From assembly GCA_031550695.1 (NCBI GenBank), contig JAVBOI010000002.1:1-64000 (forward strand): a stretch of DNA of 64,000 bases, read 5' to 3'. Shown one piece after another: positions 44,173 through 52,384 of this stretch. Position numbers and translations under genes: made by a program. The stretch is from Frigididesulfovibrio sp031550695 (GTDB lineage Bacteria; Desulfobacterota; Desulfovibrionia; Desulfovibrionales; Desulfovibrionaceae). The notes below the pieces were generated by a model that made no database searches, was not told the DNA's origin, and saw nothing but the letters and a program-made list of their open reading frames with translations. Positions within the stretch are counted from its first letter, which is position 1; each line of letters begins with the position of its first letter.

Positions 44173-45061
44173 CCGCCTCGGCGACATCCTGGAAGGCGCG
44201 AAACGCAGGCGCCGGACAATCGTGACCCCGGAAGGGGTGGAACTGGACATTCGCCTGGCCGGAAGCGGCGAACGCCTGACCGCCTTTATTCTTGACCTGC
44301 TGTTCATGTTCGCGGCCGTGTTTGTCCTGTATTTTCTCCTGATCATGCTGTTCTTCACGGACGCCAACATTTCCGTGGGCATGACCATCATCCTGTTCGC
44401 GGCCTTTGTGGTGCGCAACCTGTACTTTCTGCATTTCGAGCTGGCCTGGCAGGGCCGCACGCCGGGCAAGCGCATCTGCGGCCTGCGCGTCATCAACCGC
44501 CGGGGGGGCGAGCTTTCCCCCTCGGCGGTCATTGCCCGCAACCTGACCAGGGAGGTGGAGTTTTTTCTGCCCCTGTCTTTGATGCTCAGCGTCTACGTCC
44601 GGCCCGGCTCCCTGCAGATGCTCGCCCTGACCGGCTGGGTTCTGCTCATCGCCCTCCTGCCCTTGTTCAACCGCGATCGCCTGCGGGCCGGGGATATTAT
44701 CGGCGGCACCCAGGTAATCGCCATGCCCAAGCGGGTGTTGTCCGGCGATCTGACCGCCGGGCCGCAAAAAGAGACGAAAAAAGCGGCCTACGCCTTTACC
44801 CACACGCATTTGTCCGTCTACGGAGCCTTTGAATTGCAGGTGCTGGAAGAATTCCTGCGCCGGCCGCCTTCCGAGGAAACGCAGCGTCAGTTGGAGGAAA
44901 TCTGCGGCAAGATCCGCCGCAAGATACACTGGGAGCGGGAAGTGCCGCCCCACGAGGTCCGGAATTTCCTGACGGAATTTTACACGGCCGAGCGCGCCAG
45001 CCTGGAACGCGGGCAGCTTTTCGGCAAGCGCCGGGACGACAAGAACTCGCCTTCGGTTTAG
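44156..45061 (+). CDS. RDD-family membrane protein
   Basis: The 301-residue product has the RDD domain: RLTAFILDLLFMF with the R...D pair near residue 40, a second membrane helix, and GRTPGKRICGLRVINRRGGE, then a third segment and DIIGGTQV. A cytoplasmic helical domain of about 90 residues forms the C terminus. It is the last gene of the six-gene operon. A long foldback repeat starts on the last base of its stop codon. Confidence 0.88.
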   Translation: MAIRPDRLGDILEGAKRRRRTIVTPEGVELDIRLAGSGERLTAFILDLLFMFAAVFVLYFLLIMLFFTDANISVGMTIILFAAFVVRNLYFLHFELAWQGRTPGKRICGLRVINRRGGELSPSAVIARNLTREVEFFLPLSLMLSVYVRPGSLQMLALTGWVLLIALLPLFNRDRLRAGDIIGGTQVIAMPKRVLSGDLTAGPQKETKKAAYAFTHTHLSVYGAFELQVLEEFLRRPPSEETQRQLEEICGKIRRKIHWEREVPPHEVRNFLTEFYTAERASLERGQLFGKRRDDKNSPSV

Positions 45062-45207
45062 GGCCTGTTCACACTACGGTCTTTTTGTCCTCTGCCCGCG
45101 TCAGAAAGGCTTTTTATTCCGGTCGAGTACCGTCAGAGTACACTCCCTTCATAAAAAGCCTTTCTTCCTTGGCGGAGAACAAAAATCCTCGTAGTGTGAG
45201 CAGGCCC
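45061..45207. repeat. 147-bp imperfect foldback element
   Basis: The left arm GGGCCTGTTCACACTACG is mirrored at the right end by CGTAGTGTGAGCAGGCCC. Inner arms share TTTTTGTCCTCTGCC-like sequence and AGAAAGGCTTTTTAT against ATAAAAAGCCTTTCTT. It could fold as one long hairpin with a T-rich interior, and may serve as terminator or be a relic of a miniature transposable element. Confidence 0.75.
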
Positions 45208-45632
45208 TGGTGGAACTTACTTTTGAAGTCGCCCAAGAGCCGTATTGCCTCCGGTCGCGGACACAGGCTCTGTGCGGCCAAAGGGGATGATCCCCCTTTG
45301 GAAACCCCATTTTGCTTGTCAGCCTGGAGGGAATGCCCGTCGATCTCTCCGGAATCCCCGACGCCGCATCCTGCAAAAACGGCACCTTTCTTTTTCTCGC
45401 CTGTAAAGGCCACCCCAGGAAACCGGCGGGACAAAACCGCCGCGTATTTCTTGCCGGGTGCGCGCTTGTATCCGCCCCGTTCATTTCTTGGACGCCTTCT
45501 CTGAATTTATCGAAAAGGTATTTGCGCATAACGGCAAATATGGTATCGTATGCGAAAATCGCAATCACACCGGCTGCGCCATATCACGCGGACGGTGTTG
45601 CGGCTCGAAGACAGAACACACAGGAGCAACGC
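45062..45632. other. Intergenic region before DUF3300 gene
   Basis: It contains the foldback element, repeat A4, and about 300 bases with no recognised gene. A weak promoter candidate TTGCGC (45522-45527) with TATCGT (45544-45549) lies about 85 bases before the DUF3300 start. Confidence 0.5.
45220..45310 (+). repeat. Family A structured repeat, copy A4
   Basis: After CTTTTGAAGTCGCCCAAGAG and GCCTCCGG come two hairpins side by side: CACAGGCTCTGTG (45262-45274) and CCAAAGGGG-ATGAT-CCCCCTTTGG. In A2 and A7 the first is nested inside the second. Confidence 0.85.
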
Positions 45633-46997
45633 ATGCGAACCACACTGCAAAAGGTCACATCAGCCTTACTGCTTGTCCTCCTGGTTGCCTCGCCGGCTTT
45701 TTCCCTTGCGGCGGAGCAGCCTCCCACGCCGGATCCCGCCAGCGTGCCCGGAGCGGCCCAACCGCCGGAGGCCAAGGCGGCCACCCTCAGTTCGGAGCAA
45801 CTGGAGCAGCTTCTTGCGCCCATTGCTCTGTATCCGGACAGCCTGCTGGCCCAGGTGCTGATGGCCTCGACTTACCCCCTGGAAGTCGTTTCCGCTTCGC
45901 GTTGGGCCAAGGCCAACAGTTCCCTCAAGGGCAAATCCCTGGACGCGGCCCTGCAGAAACAGCCATGGGATCCCAGCGTCAAATCCCTGGTGGCCTTTCC
46001 CCAGGTGCTGCAGATGATGAACGACAAACTGGACTGGACGGAACAGCTCGGCAACGCCTTCCTGGCCCAGCAAAAAGACTGCATGGACGCCGTCCAGCGC
46101 CTGCGGGCCAAGGCTCAGGCCCAGGGCTCGCTTGTTACGACCAAGCAGCAGATCGTCAAAACGCAGCCTTCCGGTTCAGGCGCCCGGACGATTATCATCC
46201 AGCCGGCCCAACCCGACGTGATTTACGTGCCTACTTACAACCCCACGGTGGTTTACGGGGTCTGGCCGTATCCGGCCTATCCTCCCTATGCGTGGTATCC
46301 GCCCGGCTACGTGGCCACGACCAGCCTGCTGTCCTTCGGCGTCGGCCTCGCCACCGGGTATGCCCTTTGGGGAGACATGGACTGGGGCCACTATGACGTG
46401 GATGTTGACGTTCACAACTATAATCACTGGGACGGCGGCGGCCATCCCCCTCCGCCTCCTCCGCCTCCGCATGGCGGCGGCCCTGGTCCGCACGGCGGTC
46501 TTCCGCCCAGGCCCGGCGGTGACGGCGGCAGGCAGCTCTGGCAGCACGATCCGGCTCACCGCAAGGGCGTTCCCTACCATAACCCGGCGGTGGAGCGGCA
46601 GTTTCGCGGCAATGCCGATACGCTTCGCAATCAGGAGCGCAGCCAGGCCCGGCAGGCCTTTCGCGGCCATGGCGGCGCAAGCCCGTTTTCGGGACACGCC
46701 GGCCCGCCCGGCCAAGGCGCCCACATGCAACGGCCCCGAGGCATGGACCGCCACACGGGCTCGGGCATTGGCGGCGGCGGGCGTCATGACCTCCCCCGTG
46801 GCGGAGGGCTCTTTCAGGACATGAACCGCGGCGGCGCCGCCCACTTTGACGCGGAGCGCGGAGCGCGCAGCAACGCCATTAAGCGCGACTTTCAGGGCGG
46901 CGGCGCGTTCCACGGCGGAGGAGGCTCCCACGGTGGTGGAGGCTTTCACGGCGGCGGTGGCGGCGGTTTTCACGGCGGCGGGCGCTTCAGGCGCTGA
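45633..46997 (+). CDS. DUF3300-domain exported protein with Gly/His-rich tail
   Basis: The 454-residue product has a Sec signal peptide (residues 1-27). Its DUF3300 domain shows LEQLLAPIALYPDSLLAQVLMASTYPLEV, QPWDPSVKSLVAFPQVLQMM, and a YVPTYNPTVVYG segment. The last 60-70 residues repeat GGGFHGGGG-like units, and a proline/histidine-rich stretch lies in the middle, suggesting metal or polyanion binding. Function is unknown. CAGGAG precedes the ATG. It is followed after 15 bases by a DUF2950 gene, its usual partner. Confidence 0.88.
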   Translation: MRTTLQKVTSALLLVLLVASPAFSLAAEQPPTPDPASVPGAAQPPEAKAATLSSEQLEQLLAPIALYPDSLLAQVLMASTYPLEVVSASRWAKANSSLKGKSLDAALQKQPWDPSVKSLVAFPQVLQMMNDKLDWTEQLGNAFLAQQKDCMDAVQRLRAKAQAQGSLVTTKQQIVKTQPSGSGARTIIIQPAQPDVIYVPTYNPTVVYGVWPYPAYPPYAWYPPGYVATTSLLSFGVGLATGYALWGDMDWGHYDVDVDVHNYNHWDGGGHPPPPPPPPHGGGPGPHGGLPPRPGGDGGRQLWQHDPAHRKGVPYHNPAVERQFRGNADTLRNQERSQARQAFRGHGGASPFSGHAGPPGQGAHMQRPRGMDRHTGSGIGGGGRHDLPRGGGLFQDMNRGGAAHFDAERGARSNAIKRDFQGGGAFHGGGGSHGGGGFHGGGGGGFHGGGRFRR

Positions 46998-47012
46998 TGG
47001 AGGAGAACAAGC

Positions 47013-48023
47013 ATGATAACGACAATACTTCGGAAAACCACTGCCCGCATTGCCCTGCTCGTAACGCTGCTGGCCTGGACCGCAGGCGCGGCGGCGGCGG
47101 ACGGGAATATCCGTTTCTACGCCACGCCCGAGGATGCGGCCCAGGCCCTGGCAGCCGCGACAAAGGCCGGCGATTCCAAGGAACTGCTGGCCATTCTGGG
47201 ACCAAAGGCCGCGCCGCTGGTGCGTTCCAGCGACACCCGGGCTGGTGACGTTGAGCGCGCCGCCTTTGCCTCGGCCTATGAAAAAAAACATGATCTGGTT
47301 GCCCCGCAGCCGGAACAGGCAGGGGGAGAACAAACGAAAAGCCCGGCCAAAGGCAGGGCGAACGCGCGGGAACTGCGCATTCTGGAGATAGGCGAGAACA
47401 ACTGGCCCTTTCCCATCCCCCTGGTTCGGGAGCCGAAAAACGGGCGCTGGTTCTTTGATACGGCCGCCGGCATGCAGGAACTGCTGGATCGCCGCGTCGG
47501 CAACAACGAGTTGTCGGCCATCCAGGTCTGCCTGGCTTACGTGGACGCCCAGAACGACTATTACCGGCGAAATCCGGAAAACTCGCCCATAGCTCATTTT
47601 GCTCAGAAAATAACTTCCAGCCCCGGCAAGCGCGACGGCCTCTACTGGCTGCCAAAGGAAGGCGAGGAAAAAAGTCCTCTTGGCTCCCTGGCCGCGTCCG
47701 CCGAAGACAAAGGCAAGGCGGCGCCCGTGCAATCCCAAAGCGGCGGCGGCGCCTACCACGGCTACCGCTACCGCATCCTCACCGCGCAGGGGGCCAATGC
47801 CGCCCACGGAGCCTACAACTATATTGAAAACGGCCTGATGTTCGGCGGCTTTGCCCTGCTTGCCTATCCGGAAACCTACGGCGTTACCGGCGTCATGTCC
47901 TTTATGGTCAACCAGGACGGCACGGTCTTTGAGAAGAACCTGGGCAAGTCCACCGCCAGCCTGGCCAAGCGGATCACTGTCTTTAACCCGGATCGGAGTT
48001 GGGCAAAGGTGAAGACGGACTAG
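47013..48023 (+). CDS. DUF2950-domain exported protein
   Basis: The 336-residue product has a signal peptide (cleavage near AAAADG) and the DUF2950 pattern: FYATPEDAAQALAAA, GRWFFDTAAGMQELLDRRVGNNELSAIQVCLAYVDAQNDYY, and GGAYHGYRYRILTAQG. The family is periplasmic or outer-membrane-associated and of unknown function; it commonly pairs with DUF3300. GGAGGAG precedes the ATG. Repeat A5 starts nine bases after the stop. Confidence 0.9.
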   Translation: MITTILRKTTARIALLVTLLAWTAGAAAADGNIRFYATPEDAAQALAAATKAGDSKELLAILGPKAAPLVRSSDTRAGDVERAAFASAYEKKHDLVAPQPEQAGGEQTKSPAKGRANARELRILEIGENNWPFPIPLVREPKNGRWFFDTAAGMQELLDRRVGNNELSAIQVCLAYVDAQNDYYRRNPENSPIAHFAQKITSSPGKRDGLYWLPKEGEEKSPLGSLAASAEDKGKAAPVQSQSGGGAYHGYRYRILTAQGANAAHGAYNYIENGLMFGGFALLAYPETYGVTGVMSFMVNQDGTVFEKNLGKSTASLAKRITVFNPDRSWAKVKTD

Positions 48024-48031
48024 GGCGGATT

Positions 48032-48122
48032 ATTTTGAGGTTGCCCAAGAGTCGTATTGCCTCCGGTCGCGGACACAGGCTCTGTGCGGCCAAAGGGGAT
48101 GATCCCCCTTTGGAAACCCCAT
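48032..48122 (+). repeat. Family A structured repeat, copy A5
   Basis: Nearly identical to copy A4, with the CACAGGCTCTGTG hairpin before the CCAAAGGGG/CCCCCTTTGG hairpin. It starts nine bases after the DUF2950 stop, in sense. Confidence 0.85.
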
Positions 48123-48149
48123 TTGTTGGATCAAGCCACGATGGATAAT

Positions 48150-48280
48150 TTTAGAGCATTTCACGAATGAAATGAGTGAATTGCTCTGCAAGGATTTGTC
48201 CTCAAATCCTTGCCGCGAAAGAGGAGTAGGCGGGCCTTGCCCGCCGTTAAGCGACTCTTTCAAGCGTTAATTGCTCTAAA
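48150..48280. repeat. 131-bp cloverleaf-like structured element
   Basis: Ends TTTAGAGCA and TGCTCTAAA are inverted. Inside are a 12-bp hairpin with one mismatch (48153-48164 with 48176-48187), a perfect 11-bp hairpin GCAAGGATTTG/CAAATCCTTGC (48188-48213), and GGCGGGC/GCCCGCC (48229-48245) held within AAAGAG/CTCTTT. No gene occupies 48024-48389. Confidence 0.75.
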
Positions 48281-48389
48281 GTTACTTTGCCCTAACCGGG
48301 GCGAATTCCGAACAAACAACCGACGCCCGGAGGGGAATATCCTCTCCGGGCGCCTCTGTCCGGCATTGTTTTCACTCATGACTGCCGTA

Positions 48390-49142
48390 TCAATCGGCCT
48401 TGCCGCCCCGCAACGCCTCGCGCGCCCGATCCAGCATCTCTTTCAGGGTTACGGTCGCCATGTCACGGCCGTCAAAAATCTCCATGGCCGTGTCGCCGGC
48501 TTTTGCCGCCTGTTCCAGGGCCCGGGCGGCCGCCTGCCATTGCCCGGGCGCTTCTCCCTGGTTTTTCTCCGCTGCCGGAATGTTGCCGGCCAGTTGCCAC
48601 AGGGCGAAAGCGGCCATGAGCCGGACGCCGGCATCGCCGTCGCCAAGGGCCGCGATCAGGTGAGGCAGGGCCGGCTTTGCCAGGGACGCGTCGGCCGCGG
48701 CCAGCCGGCCGATACCCCAGTAAACGCCCCGGCGCAGTGGCGCGTGCTCCACAAAATTGTCCTCGCGGCCGGTGTCGTGCCCGTAGGAAAGGAGTATCCG
48801 GCCGTATTCGCGGGCCAGGGCCGGGCTTTCCGCCAGAATGCAGGCCATGGCCTCGGGAACGCCCCAGCCGAGATTGCCCGATTCCTCGTTCATGCTCCAC
48901 ATGAGCCGGCGCATGACGATCCTGGCCGATTCCATGTTCGCCCCGGCCATGCGGGACACGGCCAGGCCAAGGCCGTAAGCCGCCCGCCAGCAAAGCTCGG
49001 GACGGGGCAGAAGCGCCAGCAGCGGCCCCACGGCTTCCTGGGCGGCCTCGCCCTTGCCGATGCGCCGGTCCAGGGCTTGCATCCAGTCTTCCCCGGCGCA
49101 GATGCGCTGAAATTCCACTTTATTGCTGCGAAAACGCGCCAT
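48390..49142 (-). CDS. HEAT-repeat-like protein of unknown function
   Basis: The 250-residue product is all helical. It has repeating units such as PELCWRAAYGLGLAVSRM, LRRGVYWGIGRLAAADASLAKPALPHLIAALGDGDAGVRLMAAFALWQLAG, the last being HEAT-like. I recall similar conserved hypothetical proteins in Desulfovibrio, but no function. The start MARFRS follows GAGGAAAA; an upstream ATG would include repeat A6. No signal peptide or cysteine motif is present. Confidence 0.75.
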   Translation of the reverse strand: MARFRSNKVEFQRICAGEDWMQALDRRIGKGEAAQEAVGPLLALLPRPELCWRAAYGLGLAVSRMAGANMESARIVMRRLMWSMNEESGNLGWGVPEAMACILAESPALAREYGRILLSYGHDTGREDNFVEHAPLRRGVYWGIGRLAAADASLAKPALPHLIAALGDGDAGVRLMAAFALWQLAGNIPAAEKNQGEAPGQWQAAARALEQAAKAGDTAMEIFDGRDMATVTLKEMLDRAREALRGGKAD

Positions 49143-49461
49143 GATTTTCCTCGTCAGGGCAAATACATTCAGAGTGGTATTGCCTCCGGTCGCGGACACA
49201 GGCTCTGTGCGGCCAAAGGGGGCCGGGGACACAGGCTCTGTGTGAACCCCTCTGGAAACCCCATTTAGTGGGGAGCTATTGATGTATTACAGCCTTCCCC
49301 TGCTTCACTGTGGCGTTTTTACCGGGAAAAGGATACTGTTTCCTCCGGGCGCGCCAATGGCGCCGCCAACCGCTGCCTTACGATACCACGCCTTTGTCCC
49401 CGCGACAAACCATAAGGACGCGCTGATTGCCCGGCGCGTCCCATACCACTACGGGTGCCCC
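49143..49461. other. Intergenic region HEAT-like gene / polA
   Basis: The left third is repeat A6. The remaining 200 bases form an open frame in phase with polA, but the residues lack PolA character, so it is treated as leader. No clear promoter was seen. Confidence 0.45.
49171..49263 (+). repeat. Family A structured repeat, copy A6 (double module)
   Basis: This copy lacks the TTTTGAAGT start. It has CACAGGCTCTGTG twice, once before and once inside the CCAAAGGGGG arm region, as if the two layouts of the family had been combined. It lies between divergent genes. Confidence 0.8.
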
Positions 49462-52338
49462 ATGTCATTGCGATCCCGCCTCGGCCTCAGCGCGGACCCT
49501 CTGTACCTCATGGACGGTTCGGCCTTTATTTTCCGCAGTTTCTACGCCTATCAGAACATGACCCGCTCGGACGGCTTTCCCACCAACGCCCTCTACATGG
49601 TGGCCCGCCTGATCCTGAAACTGCTGCGCGAGGAACGGCCGGTCCACTTCAGCTTTATCATGGACGGCAAAGGGCCGACCTTCAGGAACGAGCGTTTTTC
49701 GGCGTACAAGGCCAACCGCTCGGCCACTCCCGAGCCGCTCGTGGCCCAGCTCGGCCCTTTGCGCGAACTGCTGGAACTGCTCGGCGTGCCCGTGATCGTG
49801 TCGCAACATTGCGAGGCCGACGACTGCATCGCCTCCCTGGCCGGCCGCCATCGCGATGACAGGCCGGTGATCATTCTTGGCGCGGACAAGGATCTGAAGC
49901 AGTGCCTGCATGATAACGTGGTGCTCTGGGACCCGGCGGCCAAGGATGAAAAGGTCACCTCCCTGGCCGAGTTCCGCGCGGAAACGGGCATGGAGCCCTC
50001 ATCCTGGCCGGATTATCAGGCTCTGGTGGGGGACTCCAGCGACAATATTCCCGGCGTGCCCAAAATCGGACCAAAGACCGCCCTGGAGCTGATCCGGGAA
50101 TTCAAAACCCTGGAAGGCATCTTTGATCGCCTGCCCGCCGTGCCGCCCAAAATCCGTTCCAAGCTCGAAGGCCAGCGGGAAAATGCCATGCTCTGCCGCG
50201 AACTCACCCGGCTGCAAAACAACGCCTGCCCCGAAACCGGCCTTGCGGATCTGGCCGTGCGCCCCATTGCTCTGGAAGCCACCTTGCGCTTTATGGCCGC
50301 CTACGAACTGCGCGCCCTGGCCAGGGAGTTGGAATCCATGTCCCGGGCCGGCCTGCTGCGCCCTTCCCAAACTTCCGCGCTGACGCAGGCCGGCGGACCG
50401 GCGGAAAGCAAAGCGCCCGCCCCGTCCTCTTCCCCCGCCGGGACGGCCGGTTCCCGGCCCATGGCCGGCGGGCTTCTGGCCGGTAATGTTTCCGGACCTC
50501 AGCCCGTTAGCTCCATCGTCCCGGCGCGGGCAGAGGACCAACTGGATCCTGGAATCGCGCCTGACAAGACTCAGGCGCAACCCGGCGCATCGTCCCCGGA
50601 TTCCTGGTCCCACAATGCCGCGACCGCCGCTCAGGGAAGTCTGTTCGCCGCCGCGCCCGTTGTTGCCGCCTTTCCCAAAGCGCTTTCCCCGCGCGATCTG
50701 CCCCCGGATATGATTCGCGAGCCGGCCGCCCTGGCCCTGCTGCCCCTGGATCAGGGAGCGCTTCTGGCGGCGCGCGACCAGGAAATTTTGTACACCGGCC
50801 CGATGAAGGATCTCGCTCCTGTCATCATCAGCCTGTGCGCGCCCGAAAACCGCGCCTTTCTGGTCACCCCGGACGCCAAGGCGCTGCACAAGGACCCGGC
50901 CTTGCGCGCTCTGCCCGCCGGCCGCGTGTTTGATCTTTCCCTGGCCGCCTACCTGCTCAGCCCCGAGGATCGCGGCTACGCCTGGGAACAGGTTGCCGCC
51001 CGCTGGGGCGAGCGCACGGGCAGCGGCCACAGCCTGCATGACCATCCCGGCCTGCTGGCCCTGGCCCTACGCGATTTTATGGCCGAGCAACTGGCCGGTT
51101 CCGGGCTTGCCGGCGTGTTTTCCGAACTGGAATTGCCCCTGGCGCCCGTACTCGCCCGCATGGAAGAGCGCGGCATTGCCATTGACCACCGGGCGTTTTC
51201 CGACTTTCTCGCCGAAACGCAAACGGATTTGGACCGCCTGACCGGGCAGATCCACACCCTGGCGGGGCGCGTGTTCAACATCCGTTCCTCACAGCAGCTT
51301 TCCGACGTGCTTTTTACCGTGCTGGATCTGCCCAAGGCCGGCAAAACCAAAGGCGGGGCCATGTCCACCTCGCAGGAAGCGCTTGAGAAGCTTACCGGAA
51401 AGCATCCGATAATCGATGCCATTCTTGAATACCGCAAACTGGAAAAGCTGCGCTCCACCTATCTGGAACCCCTGCCCCGTCTGGCCGACAGCCAGGGACG
51501 CATCCACACCACCTTTAACCAGACGGCCACGGCCACCGGCCGCCTGTCTTCCAGCAACCCGAACTTGCAGAACATTCCCGTACGCGGGCCGGCCGGGCAG
51601 CGCATGCGTTCCTGCTTTGTGGCCGCGCCGGGCATGTCCCTGATCAGCGCCGACTACTCCCAGATCGAACTGCGCGTGCTGGCCCACCTGTCCGGCGACC
51701 CCACCCTGCTGGACGCCTTCCGCAACAACGAGGACATCCACAGCCGCACCGCCGGCCTGCTGTTTGACATCCCCCTGGACGCGGTCAGCCCGGAGCAGCG
51801 CCGCAGCGCCAAGACCATCAACTTCGGCCTCATCTACGGCATGGGCGCGCAGAAGCTGGCCCAGGAACTGCGCATTTCCCTCAAGGAGGCCAAGGAATTC
51901 ATCGAGCGCTACTTCGCCCGCCTTGTCCGGCTCAAAGAATTCTACGACGCCATAGAGGAAGAAGCGCGCCAGCACGGCTTTGTCTCCACCATGGCCGGCC
52001 GACGACGCTTCACCCCGGACATTCTGTCCGAAAACACCCAGTTGCGCTCCCAGGCCCGCCGCCAGGCCATCAACACCCGCATCCAGGGCAGCGCGGCCGA
52101 CATCATCAAGCTGGCCATGATCGCCGTGGAAAACGACGAGGAACTGCGCGGGCTTGACGCCCGCCTGATCCTGCAAATCCACGACGAGCTTCTGCTCGAG
52201 GCCCCGCACGCCAATGCCAAGGCGGCCGCCCTGCGCCTGGCCTACCTGATGAGCGGCGTCACCCCCGGCGACGCCCCGCTTTCCGTTCCGCTTCTCGTGG
52301 ACTGGGGCGTGGGTCCCAGTTGGGCCGACGCCCATTAA
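49462..52338 (+). CDS. polA: DNA polymerase I
   Basis: PolA fills gaps and removes RNA primers. The 958-residue product has the 5' nuclease domain (LYLMDGSAFIFRSFYA, HCEADDCIASLAG, GDSSDNIPGVPKIGPKTA). A Pro/Ala-rich linker follows at about 310-410, then a remnant of the 3'-5' exonuclease domain in which the DTE-type first motif is replaced by LALLPLDQGALL. The polymerase domain has SADYSQIELRVLAHLSG, RRSAKTINFGLIYGMG and QIHDELLLE. Proofreading is therefore probably lost. The start MSLRSR is weakly supported by GGGTG. Confidence 0.96.
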   Translation: MSLRSRLGLSADPLYLMDGSAFIFRSFYAYQNMTRSDGFPTNALYMVARLILKLLREERPVHFSFIMDGKGPTFRNERFSAYKANRSATPEPLVAQLGPLRELLELLGVPVIVSQHCEADDCIASLAGRHRDDRPVIILGADKDLKQCLHDNVVLWDPAAKDEKVTSLAEFRAETGMEPSSWPDYQALVGDSSDNIPGVPKIGPKTALELIREFKTLEGIFDRLPAVPPKIRSKLEGQRENAMLCRELTRLQNNACPETGLADLAVRPIALEATLRFMAAYELRALARELESMSRAGLLRPSQTSALTQAGGPAESKAPAPSSSPAGTAGSRPMAGGLLAGNVSGPQPVSSIVPARAEDQLDPGIAPDKTQAQPGASSPDSWSHNAATAAQGSLFAAAPVVAAFPKALSPRDLPPDMIREPAALALLPLDQGALLAARDQEILYTGPMKDLAPVIISLCAPENRAFLVTPDAKALHKDPALRALPAGRVFDLSLAAYLLSPEDRGYAWEQVAARWGERTGSGHSLHDHPGLLALALRDFMAEQLAGSGLAGVFSELELPLAPVLARMEERGIAIDHRAFSDFLAETQTDLDRLTGQIHTLAGRVFNIRSSQQLSDVLFTVLDLPKAGKTKGGAMSTSQEALEKLTGKHPIIDAILEYRKLEKLRSTYLEPLPRLADSQGRIHTTFNQTATATGRLSSSNPNLQNIPVRGPAGQRMRSCFVAAPGMSLISADYSQIELRVLAHLSGDPTLLDAFRNNEDIHSRTAGLLFDIPLDAVSPEQRRSAKTINFGLIYGMGAQKLAQELRISLKEAKEFIERYFARLVRLKEFYDAIEEEARQHGFVSTMAGRRRFTPDILSENTQLRSQARRQAINTRIQGSAADIIKLAMIAVENDEELRGLDARLILQIHDELLLEAPHANAKAAALRLAYLMSGVTPGDAPLSVPLLVDWGVGPSWADAH

Positions 52339-52384
52339 ACCAGTTAACGCTGACGCCGATCGCCGCATATTTTTGGGAAAAAGA

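Noticed and set aside
45061..48280. Insertion sequences suggested by the foldback elements
   Set aside because: No transposase frame or clear target duplication was found, so they are listed only as repeats.
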